From positions 21,643,425-21,707,424 of the forward strand of contig CM064632.1 of NCBI GenBank assembly GCA_032717465.1: a stretch of DNA of 64,000 nt, given 5' to 3'. Each line of letters starts with the position of its first letter. Positions within the stretch are counted from its first letter, which is position 1. A program made the position numbers and the translations under genes. The stretch is from Coenobita brevimanus (lineage: Eukaryota > Arthropoda > Malacostraca > Decapoda > Coenobitidae). The notes below the pieces were generated by a model that was given only the letters and a program-made list of their open reading frames with translations, was not told where the DNA came from and did no database searches. Shown one piece after another: positions 32,705-42,310 of the stretch.

Positions 32705-35008
32705 ATGGCAGCCAGTGTCTATGTACAGGAAGCTAAAGATATGGGCCTCACAGACCCAGAGAAAATACAAACCTACGTCCTCTCACGGTTTAATTACGAG
32801 CAGGAACGTGAGAAAGATGCTCGTGACGAGCGTAGAATCCAACGCGAGTACGAGCGAGAACAGCGCGAACACGAGCAGAAACAACGCGAACTCGAGTTAG
32901 AACAAGAGCGACAACAACGCGAACACGAGCAAAAACAACGCGAACTCGAGCTAGTACAAGAGAGAGAACATCAGTACGAGTTACAACAACGTGAATATGA
33001 ACGTGCCGAACGTGAGACACGAGAAAAACATGAGCTTGAGGTTTTGAAGCTCAAGCGAGATTCCTTGGCTTCAGGCACATCTGCTGCAGCCAACCCAAGC
33101 TCCACTAGGGCTCTTCCTACACATGTCCTGGCGACCCCACGCATCAAGCTTCCTTCATACAAGGAAGGCGAGTGAATTAAGCCGTACATAGCTCGTTTTG
33201 AGGACATGGCAGACATGTATCAACTGGATGAGGCAGCTAAGCGGCTCCAATTTCTAAGTTTATTTGAGGGCCCTGCCCTCGATATTCTCCACAGAATTCG
33301 TGGAGACAATCTCACATATGAGATGATGAAAGCTGCACTCATTAAGGCGTATGGTCTCACAGTAGACGACGCCAAAGTTCAGTTCATGCGAGCTCGTCTC
33401 CAAGACAAGGAGACAGCTGTTCAGTTCCTCGACCGTCTCACTGCTTACTTAGGTGAGTGGATGGAGAAAGATGAAATTCCTTCCACGTGTGAGGGGATAA
33501 TTGACCTTATGCTGCGTACACAGCTAGAGAGGTCGTGGCCTGCTGAGCTCATAGGACAGCTTGAGATCTGCCAGGTGAAAGATGCCAGCCAAATGGTAGA
33601 AAAGGCTGACACATATTTTACTGCATACGGGTATCAAACTCGCAAGCAGCATACCTGGAACAGGAAAGCTGATAAATCTGGGAAACCGTATCAGATTGAA
33701 CCCCAGCAACAAGGCCATTCTCAGAATAATGGCCAAGGTCCAAAACCTCAGTGGAAGGACCAGGGGCAAAACACTCAGAAACCTGAGTGGAAGAGGTACA
33801 ACAAGTACCCTAACCAGCAGCAGTATCAGCCACGCAACTGACCGTCGGGACAAATTTTTTCACCACCAGCTCAAAAGAGGCAGGAAGCAAACGCAGCCTT
33901 CATTCCTCAGCAGCAGCATGGTGGTCACGTCCCTACCAGTATGGGTACTCCCCCACAGTTCACTAGTCCCACAGTGACAGTGAACTCCCCTCCACAGATG
34001 GCCAATGTTCCATTTCCACAGGCAGTGAGTACGACCCCTCAAGTATCTAATTCTCAGGGCACCATGTTTGCCGCATCAATTCAGTAGCCTCATGAGTGGC
34101 TAGCTGCTTCCTCCACAGGCCCTCCCACAGGTGACAGTACCTTCCTTGTTCAGCCAGGGTTTGTGGGAGACATTCCTGTGAAGGTCCTGAGAGATAATGG
34201 ATCCTCAGGTTGCTCTGTCAAGCAGAGTCTAGTTCGGCCTGAGCAGTACACAGGTCGACAGATCCAAGCTAACCTTATTGATGGATCAGCGAGATTGTTC
34301 CCTGAGGCATGTATCCAGGTGGCATCTCCATTTTATACTGGTACAACACTCGCAGTTGTCATGCTAGAACCCTTATTTGACCTAATCGTAGGCAATATTT
34401 CCGGTGTCAAGGATAGTTGCACCGAAGATGATGCTACTCAGACTTCGGCTGCAGAAACACGAGCCATGACTGAGGCTCCAGATTGTGTCACCCCAGTGAC
34501 CATTGAATCGCCGCAAGATCTGATGTGTAGCCAACTTGTTGTTCGAGAAGAACATTCTGACCCGACACTTGCTGCCGTGCGGAACAAACAAAAGGGTAGA
34601 GTGATAAAGTATTCACGGGGAGGTCGAGCCAAGTTCCTTCGCAAACAAGGACGGCTCTACCGTGAGTCACGAACACCCAAGGGCGAGGTTTGACTGCAGT
34701 TTGTCGTTCCTGCCAAGTACCGCCAACCAGTATTAGAATGGGGTCATTGTTCAGCCTCAGGAGGTCACATGGGCAAAAGGAAGACCCAGGGCCGTATCTG
34801 AGCTGACTTTTTCTGGCCAGGGATGGGACGAGACATAGATAGTTTTGTGCGTTCCTGCAGTGAGTGTCAAAGTAACACCACTAATCAGGGACATGTCCTT
34901 CCTGTGCCGTTTGTAACCACACCCGTAATCTCTGAGTCAGTTGAGAGACAGAGTAGTGGTAATGTGGGTGGAGACCTGATGTCTCACCTACTAACTCTTA
35001 CTAACTAG
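32705..35008 (+). pseudogene. Gag-protease-integrase-finger frame, copy 2, broken by five stops
   Basis: A single frame of 768 codons from the ATG at 32705 to TAG at 35006-35008 contains TGA at 33173, 33839, 34691 and 34799 and TAG at 34085, with no frameshift. Residues ~30-118 are a charged coiled coil rich in REHEQKQRELELEQ-type repeats. Residues ~165-310 form a SCAN-like gag (FEGPALDIL..., LDRLTAYLGEW, MVEKADTYF). A Gln/Pro-rich linker without a CCHC knuckle follows. The protease-like part has D-N-G-S-S-G at 34193-34210 and a second motif near FDLIVGN. The integrase finger is H34745-x6-H34766-x29-C34856-x2-C34865, the classic HHCC pattern. The protein would normally package RNA and process polyprotein; here every domain is separated by a stop. 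Confidence 0.85.
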
Positions 35009-36148
35009 CAACTGTTGTATGCTGGGTTCCGTAAGATAGGCCGCCTCAGAGATTTGAGTAATCCAAGGACCAGCCTGGTTCCCAGTTGAAAGTGTAGACC
35101 TGACGTCTCACTTGTTGGCCCCACAGGACACAGTATGTCCAGGGCCTGTACATACTTATATACCATAGGTTAAGGGGGAAGTTTGAGAACCCTGCAGAGA
35201 CAGTCCGAGGCTGTGTATGAATTACCTTGTGGAACATCTTGAGCTGTGGGCCTGTCTGAGGATTCCCGGAGAATGCACATTATCCACATGAGTGTTCGCA
35301 CCCACGGTGGGTGTTAAAACGTGACCTGCCCAAGATTGCGTAGCGATTCTCAGCTTCCTGTATTAGTCGTAAGTGTAGAGTTAGGTTAACCAGTAAACTG
35401 CCCGTTCTAAGAAATTTGAGCAATTCAAGAACTGGCACGTTTCCTGGTTAATAATGTTAGGTTAACTAGTAAACTGCCCGTTCCAAGAGATTTGAGTAAT
35501 TCAAGAACTGGCACGTTTCCTAGTTGATAAGCGTTAACCATTAAGCTATAAGGGTTCTAAGCAATTTGTGAATTCAAGAATTACGTTTCCTGGTTAATAA
35601 TGACATAAGTATTGATTGCTAGGCAGCGAGAGAGAGAGAGAAAAATAACAGTTTTGATGTTCCACCTTAATTCCTTTGTCAGGTGTACCTGGCGGGTGCA
35701 GCATTGCCGTGCAGATCAGCTGGTCATTCCTGTTGCATGCTGCCGCCCCTTCTCTTCTGCCTCGTCGTCATTATTTACTATAAATTTGTATTATGTGATT
35801 TTACACGTACAGTAGGTACAGTTACACCACAACTGTCACACCTACACCGTGTATTACATACATTACGCTACATAACAATTAGTTGTTAATGTAAATGTAG
35901 CGAACTTTTCGCTCAGTTTGACCTGAGCACAGGATTTTCACCGTCGTCACGGAGTTTTTTCCCTCAAGCTTGCCTCTATTAACGTAAATATGAGGTTTTT
36001 ACGCTCATTGGTGATAGTGATTTTCTCCTGTAGCAGGATAGCACACACACCACAGTGTGAATCTTGTGTGACTGAGTTAGGAATTATATGTATGTATATT
36101 GAAATCTTTCTTCTGAAGAAAAAAAGATTTGATTTTCATGGGGCGTAA
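35009..36148 (+). other. Noncoding 3' internal region of LTR element
   Basis: No coding potential. It differs from copy 1 mainly around 35307-35320, where about twelve extra bases (GTGGGTGTTAAAACG) occur. Upstream of the LTR, AGAAAAAAAG at about 36117-36128 is a weak polypurine-tract candidate; the 15 bp directly before the LTR are not purine-rich. Confidence 0.6.
35380..35602 (+). repeat. Three ~75-bp tandem units inside LTR element, copy 2
   Basis: Units at 35380-35455, 35456-35530 and 35531-35602 match those at 2865-3087 one for one. Confidence 0.8.
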
Positions 36149-37201
36149 TGTCACGAGTCGGCTAGTGACATTGGCTTTTGTGGGAAACCACGAATTCTAG
36201 TGGAATCCCAGTTTATCGTTCAGTTAACCGCTCATTCGGTCGGGAGTCTTTTCAAATCAATTTTTCACTGTCATAAGTGATTGTCTTTGTGCAAGACATT
36301 AGTGCTTCCGCTGAGCAATTTGTTTTGGGCGCGTTTCGCTCACTCTAGCTGTTAAAAATGCGGCTATAGCGCTCCCGTTTTTCCCACGAGTTAGGCAGTC
36401 AAGTGTCTGTCGTGACGGAGTGAGGTTCTGTGCTCCAGCAGTGAGAGAGTGAGAGGTCAGCTAGCACCCAGACTCCACTAGACTACAGTTCTCCAGGCTC
36501 CCACCCTTCTTTGGTGATACACTACATTCATTGACCAGTATTTCCTTTTCGTATTTTCCTAGGCTTAAGAGTTTAGTTAAGTGTGCTGTTTCCTCACATG
36601 CTGGCCGGCTGCGCCGCATGTTGTTGTTTTTTTTGGCTTAAGAATTTAGCTTTTGAGTGAGTGAGTGAGTGCGATCTCTTTATTTGAATTCATTTGAAAT
36701 GTAACGTTAAATTTATTTCTTTGTAATCAATAAATTTAACAGTTCTTTTTCTTGAGCTTAATGTAATGTAAACTCGTGTTTCATTTCTCCACAATTAAGC
36801 TTATTTCCCTTATAGCTCCTAGCTTGCATAAACGTTTTGCTATTCATAACTGGTACTTAGGCCAGTCTTGTTGTATTAAGCTTAAAATCCGTTGTGCCTT
36901 CTAGGAGTTACGCATCAGCGAGAACCTGATATTATTAATAGTATTAGTTATTTATTGTCAGGGGTGAAGTCACTTTCTCCAGAGGCTATCAGTACTAATA
37001 AACAACAATTTCATTGTGAGGAATTAGTCTCTGCTGTGTACTGTTGAGAAAGTTTATAAATTCTCGTTCTTAGAGAATCGTGCGAAGCAAGCCAGTGTAA
37101 AGTAATCATTGCTTGATTTAGCAAGACAATTCTTGTACCTGCTGTTCAGTATTATTGAACATTATCTTTTAATTTTGCATTTATATAAAAACCCCGTGAC
37201 A
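36149..37201 (+). repeat. 3' LTR
   Basis: 1053 bp with the same termini as the 5' LTR. It shares its derived bases with the copy 1 3' LTR. A 4-bp AAGT insertion near 37100 is private to this copy. Confidence 0.93.
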
Positions 37202-37551
37202 GTGTAGGTGTAACAGCTAAAAAAATCGCCTAGGAGAGGGTGTGACGAAGCCATTTATGAGTATAAGAACAGGGTGACCGTGCTAACTGTTTCCTTGATT
37301 ATGTTGCAGTCATAGCCTTGCAACCCTGTCCGTCGCTGCGCCGTGGTTATAATAATTTCCTATATAATCCTGTTTGGGGCTCAGTTTGGCTTCTTGGGGT
37401 GGGGGAGGTTGCAGCAATATGGTGTTGAATTTTGAGTCAAGCCACCAAAGCATCACCTACTTGTATTACTTTCTCTTAAGCTTTACAACAGTGTACGTAG
37501 GTCCGCTGTAGGGTTAACAGTGCCCAAGATAACCTGGCTGTGATGTTCAGT

Positions 37552-37580
37552 GTTATTATTATTATTATTATTGGTTGTTG

Positions 37581-37623
<43 letters not shown>

Positions 37624-37632
37624 GGTTGTTAA

Positions 37633-37699
<67 letters not shown>

Positions 37700-37700
37700 G
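37552..37700 (+). repeat. (ATT)n microsatellite
   Basis: Counterpart of 5034-5177 with different unit number and an extra GTT. Confidence 0.95.
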
Positions 37701-37769
37701 GTGTATAATGGGGATTTTTTTTTTTTTTTTTTAGAATAGCCACTCAAGTAACGCGGAGTACTTCTCCAT

Positions 37770-37990
37770 AAACTTTTCTCGGTTAAAGAAGCACCTTTAC
37801 GCCATTCCCTTAGCGATTCATTTAACCTATAAACATTACTGGCACTATCCTATACAGGTTATGTAAAGTCTTCTAAAATCGCCTCACTTTACATGAATAA
37901 CGTACAATACGAAATGAACCCGCCATATCCAAAAATGAATCGCTAAGGAAGAGGTGTTAGGGAGGCTCCTTACCCGACGAGAATAAGGGC
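37770..37990. mobile_element. Family A foldback element, flank copy 2
   Basis: Same element as 5251-5472, duplicated with the locus. Confidence 0.65.
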
Positions 37991-37998
37991 TCTAGTGC

Positions 37999-38001
<3 letters not shown>

Positions 38002-38082
<81 letters not shown>

Positions 38083-38093
38083 CTCTCTCTCTC
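38002..38093 (+). repeat. (CT)n microsatellite
   Basis: Counterpart of 5483-5580, with fewer interruptions. Confidence 0.95.
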
Positions 38094-38887
38094 AACGTAT
38101 ACTAATTTCTGAAAACCTGCCTAAGAATCTGTCATATTTCTTAAGTTTATTCATGTGTCCGAAATAGCCTTAGTAGTCTTCGAGGTACCACACTTTGATG
38201 CTGCGAGGGGTGCGTGCCACCAGACCCAACTTTGTATCTTGATAGTATTCTTAATTCCTTGCTAAGATCACTCGCTTGAAGAAAATAGCAGTGAGAGAGA
38301 GAGAGAGAGACTGAGACTACCACGAATAATCTGATATTCATAGGAGATATATATTATTTGCAGTTTGAAAGCAACAATTTCGTTTCCTGCTGCTGTTTAT
38401 TTACAGTCATACATATTTTATTCGAGTTTATCCCCAGCGATTTTGTTCAACTGAGAGAAGTCGTGATGAGCAGAGGATTAAAAATGAAATTAAATTTTTT
38501 CTCCTGCTATACAAGCACTTAGTTACTATATTCAGGCTGACATTAAACGCTTTCCTTGAGAACTCCCACTATCTTTTTTTCTATCTATCTATATACCTAG
38601 GCTGCTTCCCCCGAAGAGAGGGAGGTAGCCGAGACAGGACGACACACTCCCATTTTACTTATCCCCAAACACACATTTATTCATATCTTATCTTTTTTTT
38701 TTTTCTTAAATAAAAGAGAAAAGAATATTTGTATAAAGATGTCCTCCCCAGTTGAAACTGAACAAAAAGGAGCAAAAATCAAGTCCCATTCATTTATGCA
38801 TACCTGGACGCATTGCGTTTTAAAAGACTGGAGGGCATAAACACAGAGAAATACGGATTGAAGAACAGTCCCTAATTGACTATACCT

Positions 38888-39090
38888 GTGTTACTCTGAT
38901 TTGGCCTAAAATTGCCATATCTCCATCTTGAATACCGAGTTGTAACACTAGATTAACGCTGGAATATTATGCAGATCATGAAGAAGTGCTGTGGAAAGGA
39001 TGTAGAGCCAAAGTGTTGTCCTATTCTACCACTGAAGTACGTGAAATAAGCTGCAAAAGGACAAAAATCTTGGCCAGTTTATGGTAAAAC
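38888..39090 (+). mobile_element. Family B repeat, flank copy 2
   Basis: Same element as 6381-6582 with a few substitutions. Confidence 0.65.
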
Positions 39091-39380
39091 GACGATAGTT
39101 GTATACACGAAAAAAAGTGTGTATCGTTTAACAGTGGAACCGAAATCGGATGAGAGTGCGTTGCCAAAACATTGCCGCACGTCTGCCGTAGCGGGGAAGG
39201 AATAAACGCAGACACTTCAGAAGAGCAGTGGCCTTTGGGATGACGACAGTAGAGGGACCAGATGCAACATTGCGGGGAAGAAGGTGAGGCAGAAGGGAGT
39301 TAGTCACAGGAGAGTAGATAATGAGACGAAAAGTCCTGTAATCCACCCTGCTTAGAAGAGCTGTATGTGGTGAAACCCCC

Positions 39381-39382
<2 letters not shown>

Positions 39383-39423
<41 letters not shown>
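39383..39423 (+). repeat. (AC)n microsatellite
   Basis: About 20 AC units against about 12 at the duplicated position (6876-6900). Confidence 0.95.
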
Positions 39424-39426
<3 letters not shown>

Positions 39427-39642
39427 GACTCATAATACCCTTGTTCAGAGTAACTGCGCAAGGTTAGCCTGTTCAGCCCGAGGACGTTTATTTTATATTT
39501 TATACGTTACCAACACACGATTTTATTTAGTTAAGGAGAGACTTCTTTGGGATGAAAAAAATAGAAAGAAACTCCATTAACCCTTTCTGCCCATGGACGC
39601 TCTTCCTATTTCATCCCTGCCAGTGAAAATTTGCTGTATTCA

Positions 39643-39896
39643 ACCCGTGAGAGACCACCTCGGGATGGCCATTAACCCCATCTTAAACATTTTCTTCTTG
39701 CTGCCTCCAGACGATTGTGTTCACCTCAGGAGGGAATGCGAATAGGAACGGGTTAGGTATAGTCTTCATAAACCCCCTCACCTCTAGAGGGGCTTTCCTG
39801 CTTGAATAAAACCGTTTGATGGCAATACATTAGTAGTAAATATCAAAGAGGTCCCACACATAAGGGATTAACATTTCGGGCTCAAATACCTACTCA
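39643..39896. other. Family C-like modules up to the LINE target site, no gene
   Basis: GCCTCCAGACGATTGTG..CACCTCAGG and GAATAAAACCGTTTGATGG mark modules. AAATACCTACTCA at 39884-39896 is the first copy of the LINE target duplication. The interrupted module resumes at 41881. Confidence 0.5.
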
Positions 39897-39916
39897 ATCA
39901 ATCAATCGATCAATCA
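39897..39916 (-). repeat. LINE tail of GATT units
   Basis: On the minus strand the 3' UTR ends GATTGATCGATTGATTGAT next to the target duplication, the tandem tail typical of RTE elements. Confidence 0.85.
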
Positions 39917-39992
39917 TTTCCTGTGGCACCCCACGGGATGCATAGGGCCTCAATGAACTCTCTCCACCAATATTTGTCTCTTGCCATCTCCT

Positions 39993-41627
39993 TCAGGTCC
40001 CACCAACACTCCTCTCCTGCTTCTTTTTCATTGTCCTCAACCAGGTTTCCCTCGGCCTACCTCTACCTCTTCTTCCTCTAGCAGTCCACTCTGGCACATC
40101 CTGTATTAAACTACCTTCTTTTCTGTATATGTGCCCCAGCCACTTCCAGCGAGACAGTCTCACATATTCATTAACTGGTTCCACTCTCGTAATATCCCTT
40201 ACTCTTGCATTTGTAACTCTGTCTTGCCACTTTACCCCAAGAATCCTTCTCAGTATTTTATTTTCAAATCCTAATACTTTCTGATCTGTTGCAATTGTAC
40301 TGTACCATGACTCATGCCCGTAAATTAAAATGGGTCTAACCATGGACTTGTATATTTTCACCTTAGTATGTACCGAAAGCTTATTATTATTCCAAACAGA
40401 TTTCAACATTCCAACAGCTCGCCAAGCCTGTCTAATCCTCTCCTCAATTTCATTGTTTAATGATCCACTAGATGATACAATCGTTCCCGGATATTTAAAG
40501 TTTTCCACATTCTTCACCACACTATTCCCAATTACACAATCGATTTGGCTCTCCACGCTCATATTAACAATTCCAGTCCCCCCACAATCCATTACCAATT
40601 CCACTCTTTCTCCTTCCTTCACCAGACAGTCAAGCACCCTCTGCATCTCGTAAATACTTCCGCAAATCACTACATCATCATCAGCACAGTCCAAATCCAT
40701 CAGCTTCCCACTCTCTTTCCAGTCAGTTCCTGCACCTGTTCTCCCTACAACCCCCTTCACAACACAATCCATAACCAAAACAAACAACAATGGCGAAAGA
40801 ACTCCTCCTTGAATCACTCCTGACCTAACTTGAAATGGATCACTCAAAGAACCACCCACCATTACCTTACAAAAAGTACCTTCATGCAGGCTTCTAATAA
40901 TATTTACAAACTTTTCTGGTATGCCATAGAATCTCATAATTTTCAACATAGCTCCACGTGAAACACTATCAAACGCCTTTTCAAAATCCACAAAACACAT
41001 ACTAAGTGGCATTTTCATCTCATTAGCTTGTTGCATTAGATGCCTTACAATAAAAATTTGATCATTACAACCTCGACCCTTTCTAAATCCCGCTTGTTCT
41101 CTTAAAATTTTATCAATTACTGGCTCTATTCTGTTCAACAAGATTTTGGAAAAGGCTTTTGCAACTACAGGTATCAAAGTTATCCCCCTCCAATTGCCAC
41201 ACACATTTAAATCTCCCTTTTTTGTTATTTTTATAATCACTCCATTTTTCCACTCTTCTGGAATTCCACCATTATCCCAAGCCACATTAAAAAGTTTCAA
41301 AAGCGCATTCATCAACTCGTCAGTTTCCACCTTAAGCATTTCAGGGAATATTCCATCCTCTCCTGGGGCCTTAAAATTCTTTAACTCCTTTATAGATTTT
41401 GCTACCTCTTCCAAAGTTATATCCCCTGTTTCCATCTGCAAGTCTGTCTCGGCTGGCAAAATGTCCATTTTACCAGCCTGATTGAGAGTTCGAACATTCC
41501 AGTTTCCTACGCTTAAGGTTCTTTTTGGATGTATAAACTTATTTTTACACCGTGGGATTCTTAGCACCCCCTGCCCACTTAAGGGCTGCACGGGACTGAG
41601 GGCCATTGCTTCGTCACCAGAGTTCAT
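39993..41627 (-). CDS. LINE ORF: endonuclease-deleted reverse transcriptase, 544 aa
   Basis: The ATG at 41627 is the first after an in-frame stop. Residues ~40-55 (VGNWNVRTLNQAGKM) are the very start of an APE-type endonuclease, but the catalytic part is missing and the frame passes straight into the pre-RT region (LEEVAKSIKELKNFKAPGED, residues ~73-92). RT motifs follow: WRGITL ~147, motif A FVDFEKAFDS ~213-222, motif B RSGVIQGGVLSP ~269-280, motif C LDCADD ~313-318, where Cys replaces the usual Tyr or Phe. The C-terminal part has the typical WLGHIYRKE and GRGRPRETW. Full-length relatives have roughly 900-1000 residues (from memory), so about 400 are gone. The frame is otherwise intact. Activity is doubtful because of the CADD box, and target nicking is impossible without the endonuclease. 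Confidence 0.88.
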   Translation of the reverse strand: MNSGDEAMALSPVQPLSGQGVLRIPRCKNKFIHPKRTLSVGNWNVRTLNQAGKMDILPAETDLQMETGDITLEEVAKSIKELKNFKAPGEDGIFPEMLKVETDELMNALLKLFNVAWDNGGIPEEWKNGVIIKITKKGDLNVCGNWRGITLIPVVAKAFSKILLNRIEPVIDKILREQAGFRKGRGCNDQIFIVRHLMQQANEMKMPLSMCFVDFEKAFDSVSRGAMLKIMRFYGIPEKFVNIIRSLHEGTFCKVMVGGSLSDPFQVRSGVIQGGVLSPLLFVLVMDCVVKGVVGRTGAGTDWKESGKLMDLDCADDDVVICGSIYEMQRVLDCLVKEGERVELVMDCGGTGIVNMSVESQIDCVIGNSVVKNVENFKYPGTIVSSSGSLNNEIEERIRQAWRAVGMLKSVWNNNKLSVHTKVKIYKSMVRPILIYGHESWYSTIATDQKVLGFENKILRRILGVKWQDRVTNARVRDITRVEPVNEYVRLSRWKWLGHIYRKEGSLIQDVPEWTARGRRGRGRPRETWLRTMKKKQERSVGGT

Positions 41628-41867
41628 CAAGATTTCTTAGGCAGAAAAATATTTTACCCTGGAGCCAATGCCAGCGGCTCGCAGGAACCAGATAGTGGAG
41701 AAAGGAAGTTAACTAAATTAAAGTAAAATGCAGAGGGTTTGGACAGAGAAAGTACAAGGGAAAGAAAGAGAGCAAAAAGAATGTAGATAAAAGTCTCCCT
41801 TTTAGTCGCCTCTTACGACAAGCAGGGAATACTGGGGAAGTATTCTATCCCCCCTTCCCCAGGGGGG
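41628..41867 (-). promoter_or_regulatory. 5' UTR of the LINE with terminal hairpin
   Basis: On the minus strand it begins CCCCCCTGGGGAAGGGGGG (a 6-bp stem; 41862-41867 pair with 41849-41854) and continues with TGTCGTAAGAGGCGACTAAA, itself able to fold (GTCG..CGAC). This 5' block looks conserved in arthropod RTE-like elements from memory. Some RTE 5' ends are HDV-like ribozymes; that role here is speculation. Confidence 0.5.
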
Positions 41868-41880
41868 AAATACCTACTCA

Positions 41881-41925
41881 GTTGAATAAAATCGTCTGTC
41901 TCTTAGTAGAATGAAATGTTGAAAT
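41881..41925. repeat. Continuation of family C module after the LINE
   Basis: GTTGAATAAAATCGTCTG resembles the CAGACGATTTTATT core of family C in inverse orientation and completes the module interrupted at 39896. Confidence 0.45.
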
Positions 41926-42310
41926 CCATCCATCATCCATTATCCAATCCCACATTGCCCCATGAAGAGCGTAGGAGCCCGGGGCGAGGCAGTTGGTCTC
42001 GACATTTAAAGCCCTGCCCGTGGCAATTTACGCATTTGCCCGCGGGCACAAGCGGTGAGCCTGTCAACAGGCAAACTGCTCGCTTGTGCCCGCGGGCATT
42101 GCCCGCTCGTGTGGACAGGGCTTAAGATGAGAGTGACCAGCCTCACTCATCCCTGAGTGGCATTACATGAGCAATCAACCCCAACCATCCCTTGGATATA
42201 AACCTTCACCGGCTAAATCCGACTGGAGCGCAATAATTACCCACTAAACCACCAGGAGCCAAAATTTGGCTATATGGTTACCACCCATCGCAGTAAATGG
42301 TTTCTTGGTG
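41926..42310 (-). mobile_element. SINE family 2 with hairpin insertion
   Basis: On the minus strand TGGTTTAGTGGG (A box) and GGTTTATATCC (weak B box) lie 45-50 bases apart in a tRNA-like head near 42190-42260, followed by a body with TGCCACTCAGGGATGAG and CTGGTCACTC shared with 30825-31025. The 3' end runs into a GGATAATGGATGATGGATGG tail. A 115-bp GC-rich hairpin (42009-42123) sits inside and is absent from the other copy. Confidence 0.6.
42009..42123. mobile_element. 115-bp GC-rich hairpin element in the SINE
   Basis: Outer ends AAGCCCTG and CAGGGCTT are inverse. The inner arms GCCCGCGGGCACAAGCG and CGCTTGTGCCCGCGGGC are a perfect 17-bp inverted pair, and GCCTGTCAACAGGC forms the tip. TTAA lies at both edges (42006-42009 and 42122-42125), overlapping the ends, which could be a TTAA target duplication. 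Confidence 0.7.

Larger units (their letters stand above)
31237..37201 (+). mobile_element. Complete but defective Gypsy-type (Gmr1-like) LTR retrotransposon
   Basis: 5965 bp, bounded by TGTCACG...CGTGACA LTRs and flanked by a perfect 5-bp target duplication GTGTA (31232-31236 and 37202-37206). Order: 5' LTR, primer-binding site, leader, a gag-protease-integrase-finger frame with five stops, a noncoding 3' region with a 3x75-bp array, 3' LTR. There is no integrase core, reverse transcriptase or RNase H, so it is nonautonomous. The two LTRs differ at about twenty sites over ~1050 bp (by eye), so the insertion is not very recent. Assignment to Gypsy follows TG..CA ends, a 5-bp duplication and Gag/protease type. 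The Gmr1-like label rests on protease being followed directly by integrase. Confidence 0.93.
37202..39642. repeat. Duplicated flank, copy 2 (matches 4684-7119)
   Basis: Same content and order as copy 1: family A remnant (37215-37262), (ATT)n, a complete family A element, (CT)n, the TAGA-tailed segment, a family B repeat and (AC)n. Similarity ends where copy 1 meets the gap, while this copy continues into unique sequence. Confidence 0.92.
39897..41867 (-). mobile_element. RTE-like LINE, 5'-complete but internally deleted
   Basis: The element is flanked by a perfect 13-bp target duplication AAATACCTACTCA (39884-39896 and 41868-41880), so both ends are defined: 1971 bp. On the minus strand it has a ~240-bp 5' UTR starting with a C6/G6 hairpin, one open frame, a ~90-bp 3' UTR and a (GATT)n-type tail (39897-39916) instead of poly-A. 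A short tandem tail and an endonuclease-RT single frame fit the RTE clade (established family knowledge). The endonuclease has been removed from the frame, so the element needs an intact relative to move. Confidence 0.9.

Noticed and set aside
32705..35008. TGA codons as recoded or read-through positions
   Set aside because: There are four TGA and one TAG at domain-internal and linker positions, with no visible recoding structure; decay is simpler.
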